Shown: positions 1 through 9,185 of the stretch, piece after piece
Layout of the letters: each line of letters begins with the position of its first letter
Numbering within the stretch: the stretch's first letter is position 1
Origin: DATEDA01 sp963827595
Lineage (GTDB): Bacteria > Pseudomonadota > Gammaproteobacteria > Burkholderiales > SG8-39
DNA: 64,000 bases
Direction of reading: 5' to 3'
NCBI GenBank assembly: GCA_963827595.1
Contig: CAWHBT010000013.1
Span: 310,001 to 374,000, forward strand
Translations under genes and position numbers: made by a program
Notes under the pieces: model-generated
Database searches by the model: none
The model's input: the letters and a program-made list of their open reading frames with translations, nothing else
What the model was told of the DNA's origin: nothing

Positions 1-745
1 CGTCGGCAAACCACACGGCGCGGTAGGTCTTCCGATCGTTGACGAACTCCGCCGCGAGCACCCGGCCGGCCTGGAGCGGGCGGCCGTCGTGGTGGAACAC
101 CTCGTACACCACCCGGAACCGGTCGCCGCGGCGCAGGTCGCGGTGGAAGTCGATGTCGCCGGAGAAGATGTCCGCCATCTGAATCGTGATCGAATCCGGC
201 AGCCCGACCGCGTCGGCGGTCGCGAACAGCGAGCTCTGGATCTCGCCCGCCTTCAGGAACACGCGGCGCGTGAGCTCGGCCCGCTCCTCGATCGCGTTGA
301 ACCGGACGCCGTCGCGCTCGAACCCCAGTACGATCGTCGCCTCTCCAGACAGGAACCGCAGCGCGAGGAGCTGGCCGAGCTCGCTCGTTCGGGCCTGCAC
401 CGTCATGCCGGGGCGCAGGCTGCGGAACGGCCGCGACCCGCCGTTCTCCTTGAGGAGCCGGGACGTCTCCGCGCCGTCGACGCCGAGGCGGGAGAGCAGG
501 GCGGCGAACGTGTCACCGCGTTCCAGCCGCGTCTCGTGCCAGTAGGCTTGGACCGGATCCGCGGCCGGATCGGGGAGGGTGAGCGCGAGCGGTTCGACGA
601 CGACCTGGCGCTCGGGCGGCGGCGAGTCCTTGACCGTGCCGGTCGCCGCGACGCCGAGGAGGAGCGCGGCGACGCCGATCGCCACCACCGCTCGGCGGCG
701 GCACGCGCGGTCGCGCGGCGTATCGCTCTGGGCTAGAATCCTCAT
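1..745 (-). CDS. M23 family metallopeptidase, N-terminal part (runs off the window)
   Basis: Partial gene read on the minus strand and open at position 1. It starts MRILAQSDTPRD, followed by a hydrophobic stretch (VVAIGVAALLLGVAATG, about residues 17-33) that should act as an uncleaved signal anchor. The next part matches the N-terminal region of cell-wall peptidases of the LytM/M23 class, with the recognisable piece ETRLERGDTFAALLSRLGVD. The catalytic HxH domain lies outside the window. These enzymes hydrolyse peptidoglycan cross-bridges in the periplasm. Its divergent position next to tyrS is the usual betaproteobacterial arrangement, which supports both calls. Inferred start: ATG at 743-745. 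Confidence 0.8.
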   Translation of the reverse strand, partial: MRILAQSDTPRDRACRRRAVVAIGVAALLLGVAATGTVKDSPPPERQVVVEPLALTLPDPAADPVQAYWHETRLERGDTFAALLSRLGVDGAETSRLLKENGGSRPFRSLRPGMTVQARTSELGQLLALRFLSGEATIVLGFERDGVRFNAIEERAELTRRVFLKAGEIQSSLFATADAVGLPDSITIQMADIFSGDIDFHRDLRRGDRFRVVYEVFHHDGRPLQAGRVLAAEFVNDRKTYRAVWFAD

Positions 746-807
746 CTGGCTCCGGCGGTGATTTCTCTTGATTTTCCTATAGTTGTGCGGCGGAGTGTAG
801 CAGCGTC

Positions 808-2037
808 GTGAACCCGAACCAAGCGCCAAGCCGCGTGCCGAAGCTCGACCTCGACCACCAGCTCGCCGTCATCCGGCGCGGCTGCGACGAACTGCTCGTG
901 GAAGACGACCTCGTCCGCAAGCTCAAGACCGGCCGCCGGCTCCGGGTCAAGCTCGGGATGGACCCGACCGCCCCGGACCTTCATCTCGGCCACACGGTCG
1001 TCATCAACAAGCTGCGACACTTCCAGGACCTCGGGCATCAGGTTCAGTTCCTCATCGGCGACTTCACCGGGATGATCGGCGACCCCTCCGGGCGCAACGC
1101 CACCCGCCCGCCGCTCAGCCCCGAGGAGATCGAGGACAACGCCAAGACCTACCGCGACCAGGTTTTCAAGATCCTCGACCCGCACCAGACCGAGATCCTG
1201 TTCAACTCGTCGTGGTCGAGCGCGCTCGGCGCGGAAGGCATGATCCGCCTCGCCGCGCGCTACACCGTCTCGCAGCTCCTTCAGCGCGACGACTTCGCCA
1301 AGCGTTTTCGCGACCAGCAGCCGATCGCGGTGCACGAGCTGCTCTACCCGCTGATGCAGGGCTACGACTCGGTGGCGATGAAGTCCGACGTCGAGCTCGG
1401 CGGCACCGACCAGAAGTTCAACCTGCTGGTCGGGCGCGAGCTGCAGAAGCTCTACGGCCAGGAGAGCCAGGTCATTCTCACGATGCCGCTCCTCGAGGGG
1501 CTCGACGGCGTGCAGAAGATGTCGAAGTCGCTCGGCAACTACGTCGGGATCGCCGAGCCGCCGCAGGAGATCTTCGGCAAGCTCATGTCGATCTCCGACG
1601 AGCTGATGTGGCGCTACCTCGAGCTCCTCTCGTTCCAGCCGCTGGACGTCGTGCGCGGCTGGCGGCGCGAGGTCGAGGCGGGCCGCAACCCGCGCGAGAT
1701 CAAGGTCGCGTTCGCCAGGGAGATCGTCGAGCGCTTCCACGGCAAGCCCGCGGCGGAGAAGGCGCAAACCGGGTTCGAGGCGCGCTTCCGCGACGGGGCG
1801 ATGCCCGAGGAGATCCCGGAGGTGACGCTGCAAACCGGCGGCGCGCCGCTCGTCATCACCCAGATCCTGAAGCAGGCCGATCTCACGCCGAGCGCGTCCG
1901 AGGCGCTGCGCATGATCGAGCAGGGCGGGGTGCGGCTCGACGGCGAGCGCGTCGGCGACAAGGGTCTGAAGCTGCCGCCCGGCACGTACGTGCTGCAGGT
2001 CGGCAAGCGGAAGTTTGCGCGGGTGACGTTGCGGTAA
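808..2037 (+). CDS. tyrS: Tyrosyl-tRNA synthetase
   Basis: Cytoplasmic class I aminoacyl-tRNA synthetase that charges tRNA-Tyr with tyrosine. The 409-residue protein has the two class I signatures: HLGH at residues 59-62 (the HIGH motif) and KMSKS at 237-241. A C-terminal S4 RNA-binding domain begins around residue 340 (SEALRMIEQGGVRLDGERV). Length and KMSKS spelling fit the TyrZ-like branch found in many beta- and gammaproteobacteria. The start is GTG at 808, because no ATG lies upstream in frame after the last stop. It is transcribed away from the M23 peptidase, with 62 bp between the two starts. Confidence 0.97.
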   Translation: MNPNQAPSRVPKLDLDHQLAVIRRGCDELLVEDDLVRKLKTGRRLRVKLGMDPTAPDLHLGHTVVINKLRHFQDLGHQVQFLIGDFTGMIGDPSGRNATRPPLSPEEIEDNAKTYRDQVFKILDPHQTEILFNSSWSSALGAEGMIRLAARYTVSQLLQRDDFAKRFRDQQPIAVHELLYPLMQGYDSVAMKSDVELGGTDQKFNLLVGRELQKLYGQESQVILTMPLLEGLDGVQKMSKSLGNYVGIAEPPQEIFGKLMSISDELMWRYLELLSFQPLDVVRGWRREVEAGRNPREIKVAFAREIVERFHGKPAAEKAQTGFEARFRDGAMPEEIPEVTLQTGGAPLVITQILKQADLTPSASEALRMIEQGGVRLDGERVGDKGLKLPPGTYVLQVGKRKFARVTLR

Positions 2038-2072
2038 CCGCCGCTCGCGCGCGACCGGAAGGGGGTTAGCAA

Positions 2073-5045
2073 GTGGCCGACGTCCGAATCGACGACTTCG
2101 ACGCCGATGCGCAGGGCCTGGCGCCGCGCGCGGCCCCTTCGCGCGTGCATCCTCACGCCCGACTGGCGCTCGCGATTCTGCTGGTCTGTGCGGGCTACTA
2201 CGCTGCGGGCATTGTCGCCCTCACGCTCCGGCTCGAGCCCGGTGGCATCTCGACGATCTGGCTGCCGCACGGCGTCCTCCTCGCAGCGCTGATCCTCACG
2301 CCGGCGCGCCGCTGGTGGCTGTACCTCGTCGCACTGTTCCCGGTGCAACTGTATCTCGTGAGCCGGTTTCTGGGCCCGCTCCCCATGCCGCTCATACTCA
2401 TCCAGTTCGGCGGGATCGCTGTCCAGGCGATGGTCGGGGCGGCGGTCGTGCAGCGCTTCATCGGTACGCCGCCGCGCCTGGACGAGTTTCGGCACATGAC
2501 CGTTTTCCTCGTCCTCGGCGTGATCCTCCCGATGGCGGTGGTTTCTGCCGTGGTAGGCGAGCTCTTCCTTGCTGCAGGAGCGGTCAACGACTTCTGGGCC
2601 GCGTGGTCCCGGCGGACGCTCACCGGCGTTTGCGGGGCGGTGATGCTCACGCCGCTCCTGCTGGAGGTGGCAGGCGGCGGAGCAGCGGCGATCAGGGCGG
2701 CGCCGCGGAAACGCCAGCTGGAATTCGCCTTACTCACGATGGGCGTCCTGGCACTGGTGCTGCCAGCGCTCCGCGGGGAGGGCGGCCCTGCCAGCCAGTA
2801 CGCGCTGCTCTTCGGACCGCTCCTACCGCTCCTTTGGACGGCGGTCCGCTTCCGACCCGGCGGGCTCACGCTGCAGCTGCTGATCGTCGCGCTCGCGGTG
2901 CTCGCGGCCACCCAGGCCGGTCACGGGCCGTTCGTCACCGCATCGCCCACCGAGCAAGTCCTGGCGGTACAGGCATTTCTCCTGTCGGTGTCGATCCCCT
3001 TACTGCTACTCGCCGCCCTGGTGGCGGAACGGAACCGGTCCGCCCAGGTGCTCGACGAGCGATTGAAGTTCGAGCGGCTGGTCTCCGAACTCTCCTCCAG
3101 CCTGATCAATCCGCCGCCCGCCAAGGCGGACGAGGAGCTCGAGCAAGCGCTCCACCGGGCGCTGATCGCCATGGAGCTCGATCGTTGCTCGGTGTTCCAG
3201 TACCACTCCGAGCGGCGCTTGTGCCGGATCACGCACAGTGCCGAGTCGGCCGGCTATCCGTCGGTGCGGCGCGACATCGCCATGGCGGAGCTCCCCTGGC
3301 TGCTGGGACGACTGCAGGCCGGCGCGACGGTGGTCGTGGGCGACGTCGTCCGCGACCTCCCGGACGAGGCGATCGCCGAGCGGCGCTATGCGCAGAGCTA
3401 CGGATCGCGATCCTGGGTGGTGGTTCCGGTGATCGTCGGCGACGATGTCGTTCGCTCGGTGTCCTTCCACAGCCTCAGGCCCCAGAAATGGTCCGCCGAT
3501 CGCGTGTCGCGTCTGCAGCTGCTGGCGGAGATTTTCATCTCGGCGTTGACGAGCACGCAGGCCAAGGGGGCGCTGCGCGAGAACGAGGAGCGGCTGAGCC
3601 TCGCACTCGCGGCCGGCCGCATGGGGGCCTGGGACTGGGACCGGCGTCGCAACACCGTCACGTGGTCTAAGGAGCACTTCGCGATCATGGGCCTCGCGCC
3701 GTTCAGCGTGGAGCCCAGCCAGGACGTCTGGTCGAGTCGCGTGCATCCCGAGGATCGGCCCCGCGCCGACGCCACGCTGCGGGAGGCGATTTCGGAGCGT
3801 AAGGAGTACCGCTGCGAGTACCGCGTGATCTGGCCCGACGGCACCCTGCGCTGGGCCGAAGCGCGCGCCGAGCCGGTCTACGACGAGGCCGGAACCTGCA
3901 TCAGGGTCATGGGCCTGATCGTCGATATCACCGACCGCAAACGAGCCGAGGAGGCGCTGCAGGCGAGCGAGGAGCGCTACCGCGAAGTCGTGGAGAGCCA
4001 GACCGAGCTCGTCTGCCGGTACCTGCCGGACACGACGCTCACGTTCGTCAACGAGGCCTACTGCCGGTTCTTCGGCCGCGCCCGGGAGGAGCTGATCGGG
4101 CGGCGGTTCGTGGAGTTGATTCCGGAGTCTTCGCAAGCGGGGGCATTGGATCAGGTCGCGTCGCTCGTGCGAGAGCCGCGCGTGTGCACCTACGAACACG
4201 AGGTGATCATGGCCGACGGGACGGTCGGCTGGCAGCAGTGGGTGGATTCCGCGATCGTCGCCTCCGACGGGCGCGTGACCGAGCTGCAGGGCATCGGCCG
4301 GGACATCACCGACCGCAAGCGCGCGGAGGAGGCCGACAAGCGGCTCGCCCATGCGTCGCGCCTCGCGGTCATGGGCGAGCTGACGGCCTCGATCGCCCAC
4401 GAGATCAACCAGCCGCTCGGCGCGATCCTGAGCAACGCCGACGCGGCCGAGCTGCTCCTCGAGGCCGGCTCCGGACGGCTGGACGAAGTGCGCCGGATCC
4501 TGGCCGACATCCGCAAGGACGACCTGCGGGCGAGCGCGGTGATCCGGCGCACCCGCGAGCTGCTGGGCGGACGCCCGCTCGAGCGGCAGCCGCTCGACCT
4601 GGGGGACGTGATCGCGGACGTGCTCCAGCTCCTCGGTCGCGACGCCCAACGCCGTCAGGTCGCCCTGGAGCCCGAGCTCGCCCCGGGCCTGCCGGTCGTG
4701 TACGGCGACCGGGTGCACCTCGAGCAGATGCTGCTGAACCTGCTCCTCAACGGCATGGAAGCGATGGCCGACACGCCGGTGGCGCAACGTCGGCTCGCCG
4801 TGCGCACGGCGCTGGGCGACCGCGGGTTGGAGGTCGCGGTGACCGACAGCGGCCGCGGCATCCCGCCGGAGACCCTGCCGCGGCTCTTCGAGTCTTTCTT
4901 CACGACGAAGCAGGACGGGATGGGATTAGGGCTGCCGATCGCCCGCTCGATCGTGGAGGCGCACGGCGGGCGGATCTGGGCGGAGAACCGGCCCGACGGC
5001 GGCGCCACCTTCCGGTTCACGGTGCCGACGGAGCCCGCCGCATGA
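2073..5045 (+). CDS. MASE1-GAF-PAS-PAS sensor histidine kinase
   Basis: A 990-residue membrane sensor kinase. Residues about 25-320 form a multi-span MASE1-type membrane sensor (LILTPARRWWLYLVALFPVQ and further hydrophobic helices). A GAF-like domain follows (about 340-490), then two PAS/PAC units (about 505-630 and 635-755), each ending in ITDRKRAEEA. The dimerisation domain carries the phospho-accepting His776 in SIAHEINQPLGAIL, a FixL/NodV-like H-box. The ATPase domain shows DSGRGIPP and the GMGLGLPIARSIVEAHGG lid. It starts at GTG 2073 behind a purine-rich ggaaggggg. Its stop overlaps the start of the regulator at 5042 (ATGA), so the two are almost certainly a two-component pair. The signal is unknown. 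Confidence 0.92.
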   Translation: MADVRIDDFDADAQGLAPRAAPSRVHPHARLALAILLVCAGYYAAGIVALTLRLEPGGISTIWLPHGVLLAALILTPARRWWLYLVALFPVQLYLVSRFLGPLPMPLILIQFGGIAVQAMVGAAVVQRFIGTPPRLDEFRHMTVFLVLGVILPMAVVSAVVGELFLAAGAVNDFWAAWSRRTLTGVCGAVMLTPLLLEVAGGGAAAIRAAPRKRQLEFALLTMGVLALVLPALRGEGGPASQYALLFGPLLPLLWTAVRFRPGGLTLQLLIVALAVLAATQAGHGPFVTASPTEQVLAVQAFLLSVSIPLLLLAALVAERNRSAQVLDERLKFERLVSELSSSLINPPPAKADEELEQALHRALIAMELDRCSVFQYHSERRLCRITHSAESAGYPSVRRDIAMAELPWLLGRLQAGATVVVGDVVRDLPDEAIAERRYAQSYGSRSWVVVPVIVGDDVVRSVSFHSLRPQKWSADRVSRLQLLAEIFISALTSTQAKGALRENEERLSLALAAGRMGAWDWDRRRNTVTWSKEHFAIMGLAPFSVEPSQDVWSSRVHPEDRPRADATLREAISERKEYRCEYRVIWPDGTLRWAEARAEPVYDEAGTCIRVMGLIVDITDRKRAEEALQASEERYREVVESQTELVCRYLPDTTLTFVNEAYCRFFGRAREELIGRRFVELIPESSQAGALDQVASLVREPRVCTYEHEVIMADGTVGWQQWVDSAIVASDGRVTELQGIGRDITDRKRAEEADKRLAHASRLAVMGELTASIAHEINQPLGAILSNADAAELLLEAGSGRLDEVRRILADIRKDDLRASAVIRRTRELLGGRPLERQPLDLGDVIADVLQLLGRDAQRRQVALEPELAPGLPVVYGDRVHLEQMLLNLLLNGMEAMADTPVAQRRLAVRTALGDRGLEVAVTDSGRGIPPETLPRLFESFFTTKQDGMGLGLPIARSIVEAHGGRIWAENRPDGGATFRFTVPTEPAA

Positions 5046-5695
5046 CCGGGCGCGGTCCGATCGTCCACGTGGTGGACGACGACGACTCGGTGCGGACCGC
5101 CGTCGTGCGCCTGTTGCAGGCCGCCGGGCACGAGGCCCGCGGCTACGGGTCCGCAGGGGAGTTCCTGCTGGGCCGTTCGGACCGGGATGCGCCGGGCTGC
5201 GTGGTACTCGACGTCCGCATGCCGGGTCCCAGCGGTCTCGACCTCCAGGAGGCGCTCGCGCAGCTCGACGTGCCGCTGCCCATCGTCTTCCTGACCGGGC
5301 ACGGCGACATCCCGATGAGCGTGCGCGCGATGAAGGCCGGCGCGGTCGACTTCCTCACCAAGCCGGTGAGCCGGGACGCGCTCCTGGCCGCGGTCCGGAC
5401 GGCGCTCGCGCGCGACGCCGAGGCGCGGTCGGCCCACGAGCGGCTGCGCGCGTTTCGCGCCCGCTACGAGACGCTCACGCCGCGCGAGCGGGAAGTCTTC
5501 GCCGGCGTCGTCGCCGGCAAGCTCAACAAGCAGATCGCCGGCGAGCTGGGCACTGCCGAACGCACGATCAAGGCGCACCGCGCGCAGGTGATGGAGAAGA
5601 TGCAGGTCGCGTCGGTCGCCGAGCTGGTGCACGTTGCGGATCAGCTGAGCGGCGAGCTGGCCGGCCTCGCAACGGGGGCGGCGAGACGGGAGTGA
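5042..5695 (+). CDS. FixJ/NodW-type response regulator (receiver + LuxR HTH)
   Basis: A 217-residue DNA-binding response regulator. The receiver has the acidic pair VVDDDDSV near the N-terminus, phospho-acceptor Asp57 (VLDVRMPG), and the FixJ signature GHGDIPMSVRAMKAGAVDFL followed by the conserved Lys (TKPV). The C-terminal LuxR-type helix-turn-helix starts at about residue 145 (LTPREREVFAGVVAGKLNKQ). The start codon overlaps the kinase stop by four bases, so translation is coupled and this is the cognate partner of the kinase. The reading frame stays open far upstream inside the kinase gene; the ATG at 5042 is chosen because it gives the canonical receiver N-terminus. Confidence 0.93.
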   Translation: MTGRGPIVHVVDDDDSVRTAVVRLLQAAGHEARGYGSAGEFLLGRSDRDAPGCVVLDVRMPGPSGLDLQEALAQLDVPLPIVFLTGHGDIPMSVRAMKAGAVDFLTKPVSRDALLAAVRTALARDAEARSAHERLRAFRARYETLTPREREVFAGVVAGKLNKQIAGELGTAERTIKAHRAQVMEKMQVASVAELVHVADQLSGELAGLATGAARRE

Positions 5696-5696
5696 C

Positions 5697-5719
5697 CCGG
5701 GGGATCGCGAATCCCCCGG
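5697..5719 (+). terminator. Hairpin directly after the response regulator
   Basis: Perfect 9-bp inverted repeat (CCGGGGGAT / ATCCCCCGG) with a 5-base loop, beginning one base after the regulator's stop codon. No T-run follows, so it is either a weak or Rho-assisted terminator or an mRNA 3'-end stabiliser. Confidence 0.5.
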
Positions 5720-5750
5720 TTGGCGTCGCTACGCGACCGCCTTCACAGGC

Positions 5751-5840
5751 GGTTCCCCGGTTTTTCGCCAGGGGTTCCCGGCCCCCTCCGGGGTTTCCGG
5801 CCCCCGCCGCGGTTCCCGGCCCCGGGTTCCCGGCCCCGTT
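5751..5840. repeat. GC-rich short direct repeats in a 321-bp gap
   Basis: The gap 5696-6016 has no convincing gene. It holds four near-identical 13-bp units, GGTTCCCGGCCCC, at 5773, 5792 (one mismatch), 5811 and 5825, with a shorter GGTTCCCCGG at 5751. Spacing falls from 19 to 14 bp. The rest of the gap (5841-6016) is unremarkable apart from the ribosome-binding site of the next gene. Confidence 0.7.
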
Positions 5841-6016
5841 GAGAGGGCGCTTCGGCCTGGGGCGCCGCCCCGTGCCCTCGGCGGTCTCTCCACCCTGCAC
5901 CAAAGGTCAATCCAGCCTAGGCACCAAGATCCAATTCCCTAGGGTCGACTCCGGGACGATGATTCGCTGGACCGCTCCGGCGTCGCAACACCGAGGCGCA
6001 ACAGGAGAACACACCG

Positions 6017-6397
6017 ATGCCGGAGCAAGAGAAAGGGGCGATCGTGGTCGTGGACGACGACGACGGCTTGAGGCAGGCGCTCGGGCGGGTGCTCGACGCC
6101 GCGGGGTTCCAGGCGGAGACGTTCGCCTCGGCGGAAACCCTGCTCGAGTCCGATGCGGCGGCCCGCGCGGCGTGCCTCGTTTTCGACATCCATCTTCCCG
6201 GGCTGTCGGGCTTCGAGCTCCGCCGCGAGCTCGTTCGGACCGGAGCCGCGCAGCCGCCCGTCATCTTCATCACCGGCCACGACGAGCCCGCCGCGCGCGA
6301 GCAGGCCGAGGCCCTCGGCGCGGCCGCCTACCTGCCGAAACCGTTCGCCGGCCGGGCGCTCGTGGACGCGGTCGCCCGGGCGGTCGGCAGGGCATGA
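6017..6397 (+). CDS. Stand-alone response-regulator receiver protein
   Basis: A 126-residue single-domain receiver without an output domain. It shows the acidic cluster VVVDDDDGL, phospho-acceptor Asp57 in FDIHLPGLSG, the Thr of FITGHDEP and the conserved Lys in YLPKPF. An aggag ribosome-binding site precedes the ATG. It lies on the same strand as the kinase/FixJ pair 320 bp upstream and closely resembles a FixJ receiver, so it may be a phosphate sink or adaptor for that kinase (inference from position). It could also be a regulator that lost its HTH half, but it ends cleanly and no HTH remnant follows. Confidence 0.88.
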   Translation: MPEQEKGAIVVVDDDDGLRQALGRVLDAAGFQAETFASAETLLESDAAARAACLVFDIHLPGLSGFELRRELVRTGAAQPPVIFITGHDEPAAREQAEALGAAAYLPKPFAGRALVDAVARAVGRA

Positions 6398-6629
6398 CGG
6401 ACATGAATGCACGAATCGGCGCCGCCGGGGGGCAGATCTCCTCCTCCGACCTCTCCTCCCCTGTCCCCCCGGCGGCTGTCCGACTGAACGATCTTGGCGA
6501 AGCGGCTACGCCGCGGCGGTGAGGGCTGCGCGACCACACGCATCAACAGGCTTCGAGGAACACCCGGAACAACTCGGGTAGTGGGGGAGAACGACACCCA
6601 ACCCCAATTCCGCAGAAGGGAAACGCAAC

Positions 6630-8012
6630 ATGGCAACCGATCTCTTGGCGATGATGTCCAGCACCCTCGGGACGCAGCTGGTCGACCGGGCCGGAAGCTT
6701 CCTCGGTGCCTCCGAATCCAGCATGCAGGGCGCCGTGGGCGCGGCACTGCCCGCGTTGCTCGGCGGCGTGATGCAGAAAGCGTCCACGCCGTCCGGCGCC
6801 GCCGAACTGATGAAGCTGCTCAACACCCCCGGGCTCGATGCCGGCATCGTCGGAAATCTCGGCAGCTACCTGGGCGGCGGCGAGAAGACCAGCAGCCTGC
6901 TGTCGATGGGCAGCGGGCTCCTGTCGAGCCTCTTCGGCGACAAGCTCGGCAACCTCATCAACACGATCGCCTCGAGCTTCGGCCTGAAGTCCGCCTCGGC
7001 GTCGAATCTCATGGCGCTCGCCGCGCCGATGGTCCTCGGGTTCCTCAAGACCCAGGTCAGCGAGAACCGCCTCGACGCGAAGGGGCTCGCGAGCCTGCTC
7101 GCAAGCCAGGCGGAGTTCCTGAAGCCGCGCCTCGACAGCCGCATCACGAGCGCGCTCGGCTTCGCGAGCCCGATGGCGTTCGTGTCGAGCCTTGCCGGGG
7201 CAGCCGGCCGGGCCGCGGACGCCGCCGGCGCGGCAGTGGGCCGCGCTGCTGACAGAGCTGGCGCCGCAGCGGGGCGGGCGTACGACACCGCCGGGGCGTA
7301 CGGCACCGCGGCGGCCTCGGCGGCGGGATCGGCCGCCGCCGCGACCCGACCGGTCTTCCTCCGCTGGTTGCCGTGGATCATCCTGGGGGCGATCGCGCTG
7401 ATCCTGCTGCCGCAGCTGCAGCACTGCGGGGAGCAGGCGACGAAGAAGGTCGGCGACACCGTCGGCGACGCCGCCAAGGCGACCAGCCAGGCGGCCAAGG
7501 ACGCGGCGCGTGCCACGGCCGATGCCGCCAAGGCCGGCGACGACGGTGGTGACCAAGGCCATCAAGAGCTTCGAGCTGCCGAACGGCGTCAAGATCGATG
7601 CCACCGACGGCGGCTTCGTGGCGCAGCTGATCGCGTTCCTCAGCAGCAAGGACGCGGCGCTCGGCACAGGGCTTCAGCTTCGACGAGGTGCTACTTCGAC
7701 ACCGGCTCGGCGACGCATCCGGCCCGAGTCCACGAAGCAGCTCGAGCACGTTGCCGTGGTGCTGAAGGCGTTCCCGCAGGCCGCGATCCGCGTCGAGGGG
7801 CACACCGACAACACCGGTGACGCGGCGGTAAACAAGCACGCTGTCCAGCGAGCGCGCCGCCGCGGTCGAGAAGGCGCTCGAAGGGCCTCGGCATCCCGGA
7901 CGCGCAGATCAGCAGCGTCGGCTACGGCCCCGCGAAGCCGATCGCGCCGAACGATTCGGAGGACGGCCGGGCGAAGAATCGCCGGGTCGACGTTGTGGTG
8001 CTGAAACGCTAG
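6630..8012 (+). CDS. DUF937 - membrane anchor - OmpA-like domain protein (frameshifted)
   Basis: Residues 1-190 form a DUF937 (YidB-like) region (GAVGAALPALLGGVMQKAS). An Ala-rich linker and one transmembrane helix (WLPWIILGAIALILL, about 250-264) follow, then a second Ala/Lys-rich linker and an OmpA-type peptidoglycan-binding domain ending VVVLKR. The OmpA part is visible only when frames are spliced. Single extra bases are needed near 7540, 7668, 7691, 7714, 7842 and 7890, after which motifs such as VEGHTDN, SSERAAAVEKALE and GRAKNRRVDVVV appear. All six changes are insertions and no substitution stop was seen, so sequencing error is more likely than decay. Likely role: inner-membrane protein tethered to the cell wall. 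Confidence 0.7.
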
Positions 8013-8055
8013 GGCGAAGACCGGGCGAGCCCGACGACGATTGGCGAGCGAAGCG

Positions 8056-8661
8056 ATGAGATTGGCAACGATGGCGGCCGTCGTGGCGCTCGCCGCCGCG
8101 GCGCCGCCGCTCGTCGCCCAGCAGCAGCCCGGTGTGGCGAAGGGCGGCGCGGCGGCGAAGGCGCCGGGCAAGCTGGCAGCGGTCAGTACCGCCCAGATCA
8201 TCGCGATCGTCGAGGGGGTCGATTCCGGCAACCGGACCGTCAGCCTGAGGGGGCCGAGGGGGGTCGTGACGATGGACGTGGGCGAGGAAGTCCGCAACCT
8301 GCCTCAGGTCAAGGTGGGCGACCGGGTCGTCGTGACCTACGCACAGGCGCTCGCACTCGAGCTGAAGAAGGGCGGCTCGGGCATCCGCGAGCGCGTCGAG
8401 CGCGGCGGGGCCGCGCGCGCCGTGCCGGTCGAGCGGCCGGCGGGGTTCGTCGGTCGCGAGGTCAGGGTCGTCGCTGACGTGACGGTGGTCAACATGAAGA
8501 ACCAGACCGTGACGCTGCGCGGGCCGAAGCAGACCGTCACGCTCAAGGTGCGCGATCCGGCGCAGTTCAAGAACATCACGGCGGGCGACCAGGTCGAGGC
8601 GACGTACACCGAGGCGCTGGCGCTGGCGGTGAAACCGGCGCTGGTTGCGGCCGGGCGGTGA
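8056..8661 (+). CDS. Exported protein with two internal repeats
   Basis: Unrecognised 201-residue protein. The ATG at 8056 is preferred over an upstream TTG because it gives a clean signal peptide (MRLATMAAVVALAAAAPPLVAQQQ), with cleavage likely near residue 20. The mature part has two copies of a roughly 65-residue unit: one has NRTVSLRGPRGVVTMDVGEE then VKVGDRVVVTYAQALALE, the other NQTVTLRGPKQTVTLKVRDP then ITAGDQVEATYTEALALA. The pattern suggests two small beta-barrel modules in the periplasm. It is followed six bases after its stop by the ribosome-binding site of the next small gene. Confidence 0.75.
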   Translation: MRLATMAAVVALAAAAPPLVAQQQPGVAKGGAAAKAPGKLAAVSTAQIIAIVEGVDSGNRTVSLRGPRGVVTMDVGEEVRNLPQVKVGDRVVVTYAQALALELKKGGSGIRERVERGGAARAVPVERPAGFVGREVRVVADVTVVNMKNQTVTLRGPKQTVTLKVRDPAQFKNITAGDQVEATYTEALALAVKPALVAAGR

Positions 8662-8677
8662 CCAGCAGGAGGCGGGC

Positions 8678-8866
8678 ATGAAAGCAGATCTTGCTTCGAC
8701 TGAGGCTGCGGGCGTTGGGGGCAGTCGCTACGACGAGTCCCGGCGCGCCGGCCTGGAGGGCGCGGCACGCGCAGTGCTGGTCGGCGCGGGCCTGGCGATG
8801 ATCGCCGGCGGCATCGTCTCGTCGGCGCTGTGGTTCGTTTGGAAGCTTGCGGAGATCGTCCCATGA
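8678..8866 (+). CDS. Small single-span membrane protein
   Basis: A 62-residue protein with one membrane helix (AVLVGAGLAMIAGGIVSSALWFVW) after a soluble, charged N-terminus. A strong aggagg site sits six bases before the ATG. Its stop overlaps the next start (ATGA at 8863), which supports expression as one unit with its neighbours. No family recognised. Confidence 0.6.
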   Translation: MKADLASTEAAGVGGSRYDESRRAGLEGAARAVLVGAGLAMIAGGIVSSALWFVWKLAEIVP

Positions 8867-9129
8867 CCCACGACATCCCTGCGAAGTCCCGACTGGTTCC
8901 GGTGATCCCGATCACCAGCCCGCAGTTCGTATATCGGCGGGCCGGCGAGACCGACGTGCGGGCCACGTTCGCCCGGGCGCGGGCCGGGCTCGAATCGGAG
9001 TCGGATCGACGTCCCGGCCCCGAAGCGCTGAGCACTGGGGAACGCGCGCCGCGCGCCTATCGAGGGTCGAACGAGCTTCGCGCGGCGCGCAACGACGAGC
9101 TCGGGTCGAGCATGCGGATGGTGAAGTGA
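8863..9129 (+). CDS. Hypothetical 88-residue protein
   Basis: Short soluble, Arg- and Ala-rich protein beginning MTHDIPAKSRLVPVIPITSP. There is no signal peptide, helix span or known motif. The start overlaps the preceding stop by four bases, so it is probably translationally coupled to the small membrane protein. Function unknown. Confidence 0.5.
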   Translation: MTHDIPAKSRLVPVIPITSPQFVYRRAGETDVRATFARARAGLESESDRRPGPEALSTGERAPRAYRGSNELRAARNDELGSSMRMVK

Positions 9130-9185
9130 GCGGCTGCAAGCAGGACGCGAACGAGGCCGGAACCTGAACCGCAAAGGAGAACGCG

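Noticed and set aside
3006..4787. 593-codon open frame on the minus strand
   Set aside because: Antisense to the sensor kinase; no start signal and no recognisable motif.
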